The notes: generated from the letters alone by a model not told the origin. Positions 45,870 through 56,726 are shown, counted from the first letter of the stretch. The stretch is 64,000 nt of DNA from Bubalus kerabau (GCF_029407905.1 NC_073634.1:25309501-25373500); one strand, 5' to 3'. Numbers and translations are program-made.

Positions 45870-46335
45870 AAATTGAGAGATGGCTGTTGGGGCAAAGAAT
45901 GGCAATTTTATTCAGAAAGTTAGCAGACTGAGAAGATGATGAGAAGAGTCCCAAAGAACCATCTTGCCAGGGTTTGGATGCTAGTTTATTTTATAGAACA
46001 AAGTGGGGGAGGTAAGGAGCAAAAAAGACAGTAAGTTGTAACAAATATTTCCTGGTTCCAGCCAGAAGACTCCAGAGGGGATATGTCAGTTTCTTCTTTT
46101 CTGCAGCCATTTACAGATGGGCCTGGTCAGGATGTTTCCTGCAGGCTAAACAAAGGTATTCTAGCTTAACACTCACACATGGGAGGCAGGGTTCCCCAAA
46201 ATGGGGCATTATGTATATTTTAAGCAGTAGGCAACATCCCTTTAGAGATTAACTTGCAGAAAAAGCAATAGAATACAAAGGTTAAAGTGAAAGAAACAGA
46301 TCTAATATGGAATTAGGCTTGTTCCCTGCTACAGC
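45870..46335 (-). mobile_element. ERV-type LTR, family shared with 49385-49878
   Basis: On the minus strand an aataaa signal lies in ctgaataaaattgcc (about 45907-45921). The far end ggttaaagtgaaagaaacag and atctaatatgga is nearly the same as in the second copy. No internal gag/pol/env is seen, so a solo LTR. Boundaries are approximate. Confidence 0.55.
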
Positions 46336-46588
46336 CCCTCTTGGATCATGTGACCCAGGTAGATTGGTAACTACGTTCAGGAGAGGGGGAACTCTCTTAT
46401 AGATCCAAGCAAGTCATGTACCTCTCCTGCCATTGAGAACACAAGTCTATGACAGACATTCCTGACAGTACTTAATGGAGTAGGAAGAATTAGTCTGCAG
46501 AAAAAGGAAACAAAATCATATGTTTACCATAACATGTATTACTCTTTCAGTTTAAATATATATGTTTTCTCCTAAAATAACTATATAT

Positions 46589-46610
46589 AGTTTTATATAT
46601 ATATATATAT
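46589..46610. repeat. (TA)n tract
   Basis: Simple AT alternation adjoining the left arm of the inverted duplication. Confidence 0.85.
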
Positions 46611-46762
46611 GTTTACTTCTTAAATTGAACTTGTTTTGTGTGCTTGCAATACTTTCCACTGAGAAAATAGTAGACCCCTTATGTGGAGTCTCCTCATGCT
46701 TGTATTAGCCCTTTGGATTCCCTCAGCAACTCAGGTATTCAAAGAGTTAAGAAAACTGAGGC
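46611..46762 (+). repeat. Inverted duplication, left arm
   Basis: The reverse complement of this 152-bp stretch matches 47229-47388 end to end, with about 80-85% identity by eye. The longest shared run includes agcatgaggagactccacat. The arms are separated by about 465 bp containing a TA tract, a Bov-tA and unassigned DNA. Confidence 0.85.
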
Positions 46763-46818
46763 TATATATATATATATATTTGTACATAATATATGACATA
46801 TATATAAATATATATAAC
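46763..46818. repeat. (TA)n tract
   Basis: Interrupted AT alternation between the left arm and the Bov-tA. Confidence 0.85.
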
Positions 46819-47029
46819 ACGTGCTGTACTTAGTTGCTCAGTTGTGTCCAACTCTGTGACCCCATGGACTGTAGCCCTCCAGGCTCCTCTGTCCATTGGA
46901 TTCTCCAGGCAAGAATACTGGAATGGATAGCCTATCCCTTCTCCAGGGGATCTTCCCAACCCAGGAATCAAACGTGGGTCTCCTGCATTGCAGGCAGATT
47001 CTTTACCTGCTGAGCTACCAAGGAAGCCC
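46819..47029 (-). mobile_element. Bov-tA SINE
   Basis: Reverse strand from gtgctgtacttagttgctca to head gctaccaaggaagcccc. It sits in the spacer of the inverted duplication. Confidence 0.95.
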
Positions 47030-47139
47030 CATGATCCTATAGAGCTTCTCTATTTACTGTCCTCAGTACTTTCTACTTCCACCATGCTTGCCCCTACCTT
47101 TGTGATGTTGCTGAGATTTTTTTCTCTGACTGAAATGAA

Positions 47140-47290
47140 CATAGGTCTGATGTAGAGACCTGGGTTCTAATCCAACCTGTGCCATTGATAACCCTGTGTG
47201 AGTCTTGACTATAACATCGATACCTGGGGCCTCAATTTTCTTAACTCTCTGACTACCTGAGTTGGTGAGGGATCCAAATGACTAACATAC
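47140..47290 (+). repeat. MIR SINE
   Basis: gagacctgggttctaatcca, cctgtgccattgataaccct, gtgtgagtcttgactataac and gcctcaattttcttaactct follow MIR order. Its right half overlaps the right arm of the inverted duplication. Confidence 0.75.
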
Positions 47291-47388
47291 AAGCATAAGC
47301 ATGAGGAGACTCCACATGAAGTGCCTACCATTTTCCCAGTGTAAAGTATAGCAGCCACACCAAACAAATTCAGTTATGAGGAGTAAAC
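47229..47388 (-). repeat. Inverted duplication, right arm
   Basis: Partner of 46611-46762. It carries a few extra bases (aagcataagcatgagg against aagcatgagg). The inner part is MIR-derived and the outer part not, so the similarity cannot come from two chance MIR copies. Confidence 0.85.
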
Positions 47389-48398
47389 TTTTCAGGATGC
47401 AAATGAATGTCAAATTATATTTATTTTTAACTTAGTTATAAAGACATATGAAAATAGCATATTTTATAAGGTATTAATTAGTCATACAGTATTTTATACC
47501 CTCATGTTCTATGAATAACTTTATTTAAAACACATGAAATATTCAGCATAAGCATCATGCTCAATAGAGCCACTTTTGAATCATCGGACAGGTTTCCAGA
47601 GCATGCCATCGTCATGAGTCCTTTTTGAATCTGTGCAGGATGCTTTCACTGGCATTTATTATCCCCTGTCACAAATACTCATTCAAAAGATGGTATCCTT
47701 GATCTTCGTTTCATGTGTGTGTGTGTGTTTGTTGTGCCTACAGCATGTTATTATGTTGATTTTTCAAGTGCTCTTTAAAATGCTTGTTTACTCAATTATG
47801 AGATCATACCTCAGGAATAATTCCTACATCTTTATTTGATTTATGATTTCTTTATTGTTCCCAACCTAATCCATCATATGACCCCGATACACATTAAACT
47901 AACACTGATTGTGGGAATTTCAGGTGAACCTGTTTCATCCGAAAGATATTTCATTATTTTGAGTAAAGTTACACAGCTGTGTCTTTTTATTTGGAGAAAT
48001 TTTAAGAATGTAGATAATGTGACTCCCTCTTTACCAAGGGATAATTTGGGGGAGAAACCCTTACCATAATATTTGTGATGTCAAGAGAGATAAAGGAGAC
48101 AGCTGATGAAAGTCAGCTTTTAAAACTGCCCACCGTAGAGGAGAGAGAGTAATGATGCCATATAAAGTCTCAGTCATGCAAGGAATGAAACTGGGGGGGC
48201 CTGCCTGTTTCATTAGTACAAAGGTAGATACGGGCTGCACTGAGCCAGCTGAAGCCTAGGAGTGACCACTTGCACCTAGAAAGATAGTTCTTGGTGTGAG
48301 TCAAGGGCAAAGGAAGAGACAGTAAGTTCTAGAAGGATCTTTTTACCCGAAGTGAGAGCAGGAATACAACTCATTTGTTGCACTTCTATTTACTTCAG
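47389..48398. other. Unassigned non-coding DNA
   Basis: No gene or clear repeat in 1 kb. A short (TG)n run lies at about 47714-47728. Confidence 0.45.
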
Positions 48399-48612
48399 TG
48401 GACTTCTGTGGTGGCTCAGACGGTAAAGCATCTGCTTACAGTGTAGGAGGCCAGGGTTCGATCCCTGGGTCAGGAAGATCCTCTGGAGAAGGAAATGGCA
48501 ACCCACCCCAGTACTCTTCCTGGAAAATCCCATGGACAGAGGAACATGGTAGGCTACAGTCCATGGGGTCGCAAAGAGTCGGACATGACTGAACGACTTC
48601 ACTTTCACTTTT
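48399..48612 (+). mobile_element. Bov-tA SINE
   Basis: Sense copy, head gacttctgtggtggctcaga, B-box ggttcgatccctgggtcagg, tail acttcactttcac followed by a T run. Confidence 0.95.
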
Positions 48613-48627
48613 TTTTTTAACTTCAAA

Positions 48628-48866
48628 TGGCACCCCACTCCAGTACTCTTGCCTGGACGGAGGAGCTTGGTAGGCTGCAGTCCATGAGGTCGGACACGAC
48701 TGAGCGACTTCACTTTCACTTTTCACTTTCATGCATTGGAGAAGGAAATGGCAACCCACTCCAGTGTTCTTGCCTGGAGGATCCTAGGGACGAGGGAGCC
48801 TGGTAGGCTGCCGTCTATGGGGTCGCACAGACTCAGACATGACTGAAGTGACTTAGCAGCTTAACA
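48628..48866 (+). mobile_element. Bov-A2 SINE
   Basis: Sense dimer beginning atggcaccccactccagtac. The first monomer is shortened: a deletion joins cctggac to ggaggagctt. It ends gacttagcagcttaacagca rather than in a long CAG run. Confidence 0.95.
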
Positions 48867-49384
48867 GCATTAACAGGTCAAAAGTTCTTCCTCTAGGACA
48901 CTGGCTAGTGACAAAAGATCACATTTCAAATCTGAAACAGTCTGAAAACTGTTGATAACTATCACTGGAAAAACCTGAGAGGTAGATGAATAGTGAATAT
49001 AAGGAATAGGATGAATCATCTACCTCATTTTCTGAGAGGCTGTATGAAATTGCTCGCTGGGTGTTAGGGGTGAGACCATCATGCTCAAAGCTCTACTCTG
49101 TCTGAAAGTTAAGAATGTTATATATACTGCATATTGGATTTAACAGAACATAAGAGAATAATGAGCTGTACTTGTCTTGATTTATTTGTATGAGCAAGGA
49201 AAGCACTTCTGTGATGCCTCTGTCAGATAACATTCTAATTGTACAAGTAAGCTTGTGGTTTTGAAAACTGTTTCAGAGACAAATGAATAAAATTCATGAT
49301 AATGGTTATTAATGAAGCATTTTCATGAAGGTTCCTTTGTTTCATCACACACACCTGTGAAGTAGGTATGTTACTGAATGCAAG
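48867..49384. other. Unassigned non-coding DNA
   Basis: Nothing recognisable in about 500 bp. Confidence 0.45.
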
Positions 49385-49878
49385 TTTGTGTTCCTGAGGC
49401 ACAGTGAGGCCAAACAAACTGAAACATGCGAGTCTGGAGCAGAGAAAGGTTTATTGCAAGGCCATGCAAGGAGACAGGTGCCTCATGCCCTCAAAACTAC
49501 AAACTCCTGAAGAATTTCAGCAAAGCTCTTTTAAACACAAGGTGAGAGAAGGGCATTTTTAGTTGTTGCCACTTCTTGGTGTAGGAATCTTTTGTTCTTG
49601 CTGCGGTCCACGTAGGTCAGGTCACTGTTCCTGTAAATCTCCAAAAAGACAAATGTTATTCTCTGCTTTGCATCTTCTTATCTCTATATGAATGGACTCC
49701 TACCAGTCAGAGCCCTAAGAATAGGATATCCTGTATATTTCAGGCTACAGGCAACGTTCTTTTTTTTTTTTTTTTTTTTACAAAAGATGCAACATCACTA
49801 AGCACAGGCAAGAATGCACAAAGGTTAAAATAAAAAGGAACAGATCTAATATGGAGTCAGATTTCCCTAATTATAGGC
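49385..49878 (-). mobile_element. ERV-type LTR, second copy of the family
   Basis: On the minus strand caataaacctttctctgctc places a polyadenylation signal near 49450. The far end aaggttaaaataaaaaggaa and cagatctaatatggagtc matches 46281-46313. A T run (about 49759-49780) is an internal expansion. Solo LTR, boundaries approximate. Confidence 0.55.
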
Positions 49879-49884
49879 AGTGAG

Positions 49885-50088
49885 TGAAAGTGGCTCAGTC
49901 ATGTCTGACTCTTTGCAACCCCATGGACTGTAGCCCACCAGGCCCCTCTGTCCATGGAATTCTCCAGGCAAGAATACTGGAGTGGATAGCCATTCCCTTC
50001 TCTAGGGGATCTTCCTAACCTAGGGATTGAACCCGAGTCTTTTGCATTGCAGGTGGATTCTTTACCATCTGAGCCACTAGGGAAGCCC
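49885..50088 (-). mobile_element. Bov-tA SINE
   Basis: Reverse strand from gtgaaagtggctcagtcatg to head gagccactagggaagccc. Near-consensus. Confidence 0.95.
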
Positions 50089-50094
50089 TTTACA

Positions 50095-50760
50095 CAAATG
50101 AAATCGTATGTAATTTTTCTTTAATGTCTGGCTTCCTAAATTTCACCTTATATTTATGAGATTCATCAAATGATTGTGAATAACTGTAGTTTGAATTTCA
50201 TTTCTATATTGTATTCATTGCATAAATATTGTGCAAGCTATGGAACCATTCTATGGTTGAACATTTCAGTTTTTCCAGTTTGGGTTATTAATATGCATGC
50301 ATATGAGTTTGGGTATATGTTACACACATTTCTGTTGTGTATTAGGGAGTGAAATTGCTGGACTATAGGATATGCATATTTCTACATTTAATAGGTGATA
50401 CTGAATGATTTTCCAGCATGATTGAACTAATAGTGTGTGAGTTTCAATTATTCATGTTATTACCAACACTTGACATTGACTGTCTTTTTAATTTTAGCTA
50501 TTTTGGTGGGTATGTATTATCATTACTGTGTAACTTTAATACGCATTTTTCTAGTTCCTGAAGTGGTTATTGCCTTTTATGTTTTGCTTTTCACAACTTG
50601 GATGGTCTGTTTTGCAAGTGCTTGTTCTATATGCATTCATTTTTCTGTTAATGTCTCCTTTTTTATATTTATACATAGCAGTTACTGGAGTTTTTAAAGG
50701 TATTATACATATTTCCTGTTACAGCTGTTTCTAGACAGATGACCCCACATCTTTCTTGTT
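50095..50760 (-). repeat. Old L1 (L1M) fragment
   Basis: Reverse-strand L1 text: gagtgaaattgctggactat, ttaccaacacttgacattga, ctgtctttttaattttagct, attttggtgggtatgtatta. No open frame. Confidence 0.7.
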
Positions 50761-50770
50761 ACAATTATTT

Positions 50771-50998
50771 CTATACAGATGATTCTTGAACAGCATGGGT
50801 ACTGGGGCACTGATCCTCACATAGTTGAAAATCTGTTTATAACTTATAGTCAACCCTTTGCTTCCATACATAGTTCTTCTGCATCCACAGATTCATTCAA
50901 TCATGGATTATATAGTACTGTGGTATTTACTATTAAAAAACCCTCATATAAGTGGACCTGTGCCATTCATTCCTGTGATGTTCAAGACTCAGCTGTAT
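50771..50998. mobile_element. Tigger-like MITE
   Basis: Left gattcttgaacagcatggg, interior agttgaaaatctgtttataa, tcatggattatatagtactg and right atgttcaagactcagctgta are the layout of 30658-30875. The terminal repeats are worn. Confidence 0.65.
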
Positions 50999-50999
50999 T

Positions 51000-51635
51000 T
51001 TAAAACTGGTATTCCAAAAGCGATATATTCTACTGTTACATTTTCTGTTCTTGTTGTTTTTGTATTTTGTTTTTTTTCCTCAGAATACGTTTGGATTTTT
51101 CTAATAGGGAGCAAGCCTTCTTAAATCTTTTTTTTTCTCTGATAGTCCCTTTAATGTCAAATCTACTTTCATTTTGGCAACTTCAGCTCACAAAAGGAAA
51201 CTCTTTTATATAGTAACTGACATTTATCTTGCTCAAGGCTTATCTTCTTAACACTGTTCTAGTCTGGCTATTGCTTTGACATGAATACTGGTCAATAGAG
51301 ACTCTTTCAAGAGTTGTTGATGTGAGTGCTGGCTTATTTGCTGATTCCACCATAATGAAATGTCCAACCCTCAACCCCAAAGGCCTCCAATCACAGAAAT
51401 AGTCACTTCACAACTCTCTTAGAATTACAGACCTCGGACTCTGAGATGAATTCATTCCTTAGCAGAGGTGTCCTGAATCCATTATTTGGTGCTGCTGTGA
51501 AGCATCTTGCGTTTTGTGAATTCTCTTCTCATCTTCTTTATTTACACAACAGTGTTTTAATCCTGAAAACCCCAAGGCATATCATACTAAATTGCTGGAT
51601 CCTTGTCTTGTTCATTTAAACTTACTTGAATTTCT
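51000..51635. other. Unassigned non-coding DNA
   Basis: T-rich 51030-51140, perhaps more old L1. The rest is unassigned. Confidence 0.4.
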
Positions 51636-51636
51636 T

Positions 51637-51840
51637 TTTTTTTTTTTTTTTTCATTTTTAAGTGTTCCAGAACTTTATTATTGCAATTGATCGTATTTAT
51701 GAAGATTTCATAAAGTTACAAATAGTTGTAATACAAAAAGGCAGTTATGAACAATGCAACATAGTCCATCAGCATCTCTTGATAATAACAGTAGCGTTGC
51801 TGGGCAACAATATTGCACAGAAAAATCTAATAACTATATA
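51637..51840 (-). pseudogene. Possible processed copy of an unknown 3'UTR
   Basis: A T run (51637-51651) followed about 20 bp later by the reverse complement of AATAAA (tttatt near 51672) looks like a poly(A) tail and its signal on the minus strand. The roughly 180 bp beyond are not a repeat I recognise and have UTR-like composition. I cannot name the source gene. Chance is the alternative. Confidence 0.4.
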
Positions 51841-51849
51841 TTTTTTTTT

Positions 51850-52035
51850 AAATAGAGGCATACTTTACACACAATAAAATGCATAGATTCCAAGCACTCA
51901 GTTTTATGAGTTTTAGCAGCAGTATTCACCTATGCAAACACCACTCAAAACAAAAATGTGGATCATTTGCATCATCCCAGAAAGTGTCTTTGCATCCTTT
52001 CTAGACAATTACCCAATGCCTCCTGGCTGGGCAAG
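51850..52035 (-). repeat. Old L1 3' fragment
   Basis: gaggcatactttacacacaa, aaaatgcatagattccaagc and gttttatgagttttagcagc match the old L1M 3'UTR in reverse order. Diverged. Confidence 0.5.
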
Positions 52036-52040
52036 CGTTT

Positions 52041-52300
52041 TCTTTTTTTTTTTTAATTTAAATTTATTTATTTTAATTGGAAGCTAATTACTTTACAATA
52101 TTGTATTGGTTTTGCCATACATCAACATGAATCCACCACGGGTGTACACGTGTTCCCAATCCTGAACCGCCCTCCCACCTCCCTCCCCGTACCATCCCTC
52201 TGGGTCATCCCAGTGCACCAGCCCCAAGCATCCTGTATCCTGCATCGAACTTAGACTGGCAATTTGTTTCTTATATGCTATTATACATGTTTCACTGCTT
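52041..52300 (-). mobile_element. Ruminant L1 3' end, 5'-truncated
   Basis: A T run (52043-52054), then ctttacaatattgtattggt, cgtaccatccctctgggtca and ccccaagcatcctgtatcct: the young ruminant L1 3'UTR, reverse strand. Confidence 0.93.
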
Positions 52301-52537
52301 TGGCTTCTCATCTGATTCCCCAGTTTCTTTGAAACTGAGGGTTGACTTTGGCTCTCATCAGTCTTTCTAGAATAGACCACTGCTTCTGGGTCTGTGTCCC
52401 TGCTGTTGGCTGCCAAATGTTGGATGTCCTGGATAGCCTAGTTTATTGCTATTCTATTTTTTGATGACACACTCTACCCACTTCACTTAATGGAACACAA
52501 TGGTTCTTAATACTGTACTAGAATATCTTGGGGGATA
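52301..52537. other. Unassigned spacer
   Basis: Nothing recognisable. Confidence 0.45.
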
Positions 52538-52730
52538 AGGTTGTCAGATTAATAAGGACTCCCAGTTAAATTTGAATTTCAGAAAAACAATAAATAATTT
52601 TCTAGTATAAGTACATCCCAACTGTTGCCTGGACCACACTTACACAAAAATTTACTAATTTTTTAAATCTGAAATTCAACTTAAACTGAGAAAACTATCT
52701 TTTATTTGTAGAACCTGGCAACTATTTTTG
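52538..52730. mobile_element. Palindromic MITE-like element
   Basis: Left half agttaaatttgaatttcaga and right half (reverse complement) agtttaagttgaatttcaga mirror each other. The ends are ggttgtcaga and the reverse of ctggcaac. It fits an old mammalian palindromic DNA-transposon fossil whose name I do not recall. Confidence 0.6.
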
Positions 52731-52799
52731 GTAAAATTTTGAAAAATACCTATACTATACCACTTACTCCCACATGTAAAATTTTTAATTTAATTGGCC

Positions 52800-52886
52800 T
52801 ATGAAGGGTCCTGAGCCAAGTGTTTCTCTGAAATGTTCCCCTGGTGCTTGTTAATGTCTGGCGAAGGTTAAAACCACTGCTCTAAT
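52800..52886 (-). repeat. MER5-like fragment
   Basis: Ends ggttaaaaccactgctct, the reverse of an agtggttttaacc start. With aatgttcccctggtgcttgt it recalls MER5/Charlie elements. Confidence 0.4.
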
Positions 52887-54319
52887 TGCTGAAATCTTCC
52901 TCAGTAACTTGATTTACCACAGTGGTCCCGTCCAGTCTTTAGATTCTATTTCTGGCCTTTCCATATATTTACCCATCCTTCCATCCATATAATGCATGAG
53001 TGCCAACTCTAGGACAAACATATGGCTACTGAGGCTGTGGGTTAATTTCCTGAACCTCTTTTGTGAATAAATATAGCAACTTAGTAAAATTAACTCCCGG
53101 GAGAAGTCAAGAAAGATTTCTATATTCTGACATACGAGAAAATAAAAGTAAATTATATCTTCTATCGATTCTGAAACCTTCTCACTCATCTTTAATTCTA
53201 TTTAATAGGTTACATAAAGACTATAGTTTATTAAATGTAAGTAATCAACGAAATGCCCTATCCTAGTGATAGATTTAGTCCTAAATTCTCATAGGCAGTC
53301 TTTGATGCAGAGTAATTACCCTTAAAGCACTTTGCCAATTAAACACATGTTATTCCTAAGAGATTCTCAAATGCAGTATGTAAGTGCTCCTTTGTCTTAC
53401 CAGTGGGAGGAAATTAATCTCAGCATTGAAAAGTGACTTGCTGTCTCATGCCTCCCATGGATATAGAGCTACAGTCTCATTACAATGGAATGAAGAAGAC
53501 AAGGTATAAGTTTCCTTGGATGATTAGTGACTTGGCATCTTTCTCAGCAGCTCTAAAGATTTCTGTAAAATTTCCTCTCAAAACATACTTCATAACTTTT
53601 ATGATCACAGTAAACAAGTTCTTTCACTTTCTGGCTTGTTGCAAAAAAAATTTTGAAGGAACTGTGAAAGAATCCACAAGAAATTTTCCAAGCATGCTGT
53701 GATGTAACATCAACTTCTACGCAATTATCAGCAATTAAATAGTTGGTTTCCCTGAAAAAGATTTGTATGCATTTTAGAAAACTTCACGTATTTTCGCTTA
53801 GAAAACTTGATGCAGTTCAGTCTTCTGGAATACAATAGTTTATCAAGCATAAGTATTTGTGGTTGTAAACCCAATCTCCCTATTATTCACATTTTTTCCC
53901 ATGTGGGAAAATTAGGTTTGATTTTTAACATTTTGAGGTGTGGGACTTTTTAAAAAAATAGACGCATCATGTAAGAATTTTTACTTTAACCATAGCAGGA
54001 GCCTGGTTCTAAAATATGCACATGTACAATGATAACAGTAATGAATCCATAGATTAACTGAGACTATGAAGGAGTAAGAGGTTATTGCTTTTGATAAAGT
54101 TATATAAAACTATCAGTCCAACAACAAATTTGCGAGGAGGAGAACAGAAGAGAAAATTTCAGGAGTAGGTTTCTTTATAGCTGTTACCATTTTCATCCAG
54201 TTCAACGTTTGGAATTTTCCAAAACTGAACTCTGTCCTGATGTTTGTATGAGAGTGAATACAGCCCAGGGGGTGAATATGCAGACCAGTCCTCATGCTGC
54301 CTCTGCACTGAATAGCCAT
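52887..54319. other. Unassigned non-coding DNA
   Basis: 1.4 kb without gene or clear repeat. Open frames of 89-91 codons (52914-53189 minus and 53433-53702 plus) carry no motif. Confidence 0.45.
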
Positions 54320-54385
54320 ATAAGCCTCATGCATTAGGGACCTCTCTAATTCTCAAGTTTTCCTTTGAAATATGGTGCTAATAAT
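54320..54385 (+). repeat. MIR SINE, left piece
   Basis: ctctctaattctcaagtttt, then aatatggtgctaataatacc, is the MIR middle. It continues at 55724 beyond the inverted L1. Confidence 0.6.
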
Positions 54386-54399
54386 ACCTGACTGTTTAA

Positions 54400-55274
54400 T
54401 CAGCTCCAGTTTCAACCACATCATTAGAACTGATTCAAATGTATTCTTTTTAATGGCTGAGTAATACTCCATTGTGTATATGTACCACTGCTTTCTTATC
54501 CATTCATCTGCTGATGGACATCTAGGTTGCTTCCATGTCCTGGCTATTATAAACAGTGCTGCGATGAACATTGGGGTACATGTGTCTCTTTCAATTCTGG
54601 TTTCCTCGGTGTGTATGCCCAGCAGTGGGATTGCTGGGTCATATGGCAGTTCTATTTCCAGTTTTTTAAGGAATCTCCACACTGTTCTCCAGAGTGGCTG
54701 TACTAGTTTGCATTCCCACCAACAGCGTAAGAGGGTTCCCTTTTCTCCACACCCTCTCCAGCATTTATTGCTTGTAGACTTTTGGATCGCAGCCATTCTG
54801 ACTGGCGTGAAATGGTATCTCACTGTGGTTTTGATTTGCATTTCTCTGATAATGAGTGATGTTGAGCATCTTTTCATGTGTTTGTTAGCCATCTGTATGT
54901 CTTCTTAGGAGAAATGTCTATTTAGTTCTTTGGCCCACTTTTTGATTGGGTCATTTATTTTTCTGGAATTGAGCTGCAGGAGCTGCTTGTATATTTTTGA
55001 GATTAGTTGTTTGTCAATTGCTTCATTTGCTATTATTTTCTCCCATTCTGAAGGCTGTTTTTTCACCTTGCTTATAGTTTCTTTTGTTGTGCAGAAGCTT
55101 TTAATTTTAATTAGATCCCATTTGTTTATTTTTGCTTTTATTTCCAATATTCTGGGAGGTGGGTCATAGAGGATCCTGCTGTGATGTATGTCGGAGAGTG
55201 TTTTGCCTATGTTCTCCTCTAAGAGTGTTATAGTTTCTGGTCTTATGTTTAGATCTTTAATCCATTTTGAGTTT
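54400..55274 (-). mobile_element. Ruminant L1, inverted 5' segment (twin priming)
   Basis: Reverse-strand ORF2 C-terminal part: frames with FCTTKETISKVKKQPSEWEK (about 55100) and WRFLKKLEIELPYDPAIPLL (about 54680), ending at ctccagtttcaacc. The next L1 consensus bases appear in the opposite orientation at 55275. TSDs acctgactgtt (54386-54396) and accttactgtt (55713-55723), with one mismatch, embrace both segments. Confidence 0.93.
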
Positions 55275-55712
55275 ATTATACAGAGTGAAGTAAGCCAGAA
55301 AGAAAAACACCAATACAGTATACTAACACATATATATGGAATTTAGAAAGATGGTAACAATAACGCTGTTTGTGAGACAGCAAAAGAGACACAGATGTAT
55401 ACAACAGTCTTTTGGACTCTGTGGGAGAGGGAGAGGGTGGGATGGTTTGGGAGAATGGCATTGAAACATGTATAATATCATATAAGAAATGAATCGCCAG
55501 TCCAGGTTTGATGCAGGATACAGGATGCTTGGGGCTGGTGCACTGGGATGACCCAGAGGGATGGTATGGGGAGGGAGGTGGGAGGGTGGTTCAGGATTGG
55601 GAACACATGTACACACGTGGTGGATGCATGTTGATGTATGGCAAAACCAATACAATATTGTAAAGTAATTAGCCTCTAATTAAAATAAATAAATAATAAG
55701 ATTAACAAAAAA
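55275..55712 (+). mobile_element. Ruminant L1, direct 3' segment (twin priming)
   Basis: Sense L1 from tacagagtgaagtaagccag through the 3'UTR (ggcaaaaccaatacaatatt) to an A-rich tail. Its L1 start joins onto the end of the inverted segment, as expected for two primed strands of one insertion. Confidence 0.93.
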
Positions 55713-55723
55713 ACCTTACTGTT

Positions 55724-55805
55724 ATTTATTTATTTTTCTTTTTGTTGAAGGTTGAATGAGATGATATATACTAAGTGCCTAGTAAGTGCTGGGACTTAAT
55801 AAAGG
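55724..55805 (+). repeat. MIR SINE, right piece
   Basis: gttgaatgagatgatatata, ctaagtgcctagtaagtgct continue the MIR begun at 54320. Confidence 0.6.
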
Positions 55806-55859
55806 TGAACTACTGATTTATTATTTTTTATAAAATTATATTAAATCAGACATTTTAGA

Positions 55860-56093
55860 GTACAGTTAATTCTTGAACAACATAGGTTTAAACTGCATGG
55901 GTCCACTTACACGTGTTTCCACCGCCCACCCCCCCAGTAGTAAACACTATAGGAGTACGTGATCCATGGTTGGTTGAATCAATGAATGCGGAGAAACTGC
56001 AGTGACTTAGCACACATGCACACATGCTCAGATTTTTGATTGTGTGGAGGGTGGGTACCTCTGCCCCTGCGTTGTTCAGGGGTTGACTGTACT
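55860..56093. mobile_element. Tigger-like DNA element with clear TIRs
   Basis: ta+cagttaattcttgaacaac and gttgttcaggggttgactg+ta are terminal inverted repeats with TA target duplication. The interior holds a short Bov-like scrap (gcagtgacttagcacacatg, about 55999-56018). No transposase. Confidence 0.8.
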
Positions 56094-56369
56094 TTAGCAG
56101 GCATCAATAAGCGTATCAATACTTGAACCCATCAATCTTTCTCCTTCCACCCTCCTTTTCTTATTCTACATTCCTTTTAATATCCATTTTCCTGCCACCA
56201 CTTTTGTATTTTTCTTTTGTCTCTTTCCCATTGTGTCAGTTTCTGTTCTTTTCTGTTTCTCTCCCTTAAACACAGAGTAGAACTGTCATACTTCACTATG
56301 GGTAGGTAGCAAACAGCCAATCATAGCTGTCTGTGGGCTACGATGAGAGTAGGTAACATCCTTCTGTAT
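56094..56369. other. Unassigned spacer
   Basis: Pyrimidine-rich, no gene seen. Confidence 0.4.
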
Positions 56370-56472
56370 CAGGCACCCTCTAAGCACTTTGTGTGTATTA
56401 ACTCATTTCATCTTTAGAATAACTCCACAAGAGAGGTGCTATAATTGTCCCCTTTTTACTTATGAGGAGACT

Positions 56473-56694
56473 ATGCATGAACATGTGTGCTCAGATGTGT
56501 CTGAATCTTTGTGACCCCATGGACTGTAGTCCACCAGGTTCTTCTGTCCATGGGATTTCACAGGCAAGAATACTGCAGTGGGTTGCTATATCCTTCGCCA
56601 GGGTATCTTCCTGACCCAGGGATCAAACTTGCATCTTCTGTTTCTCCTGCATTGGCAGGCAGATTCTTTACCACTGAACCACTTGAGAAGCCCC
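56473..56694 (-). mobile_element. Bov-tA SINE inside MIR
   Basis: Reverse strand from atgcatgaacatgtgtgctc to head accacttgagaagcccc. TSD atgaggagact (56462-56472) and atgagcagact (56695-56705), with one mismatch. Confidence 0.95.
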
Positions 56695-56726
56695 ATGAGC
56701 AGACTGAGGCATAGATAAGGTAAATT

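Noticed and set aside
45870..49878. Intact provirus between the two LTR-like copies
   Set aside because: No gag, pol or env motif lies between them; kept only as an open question in the findings.
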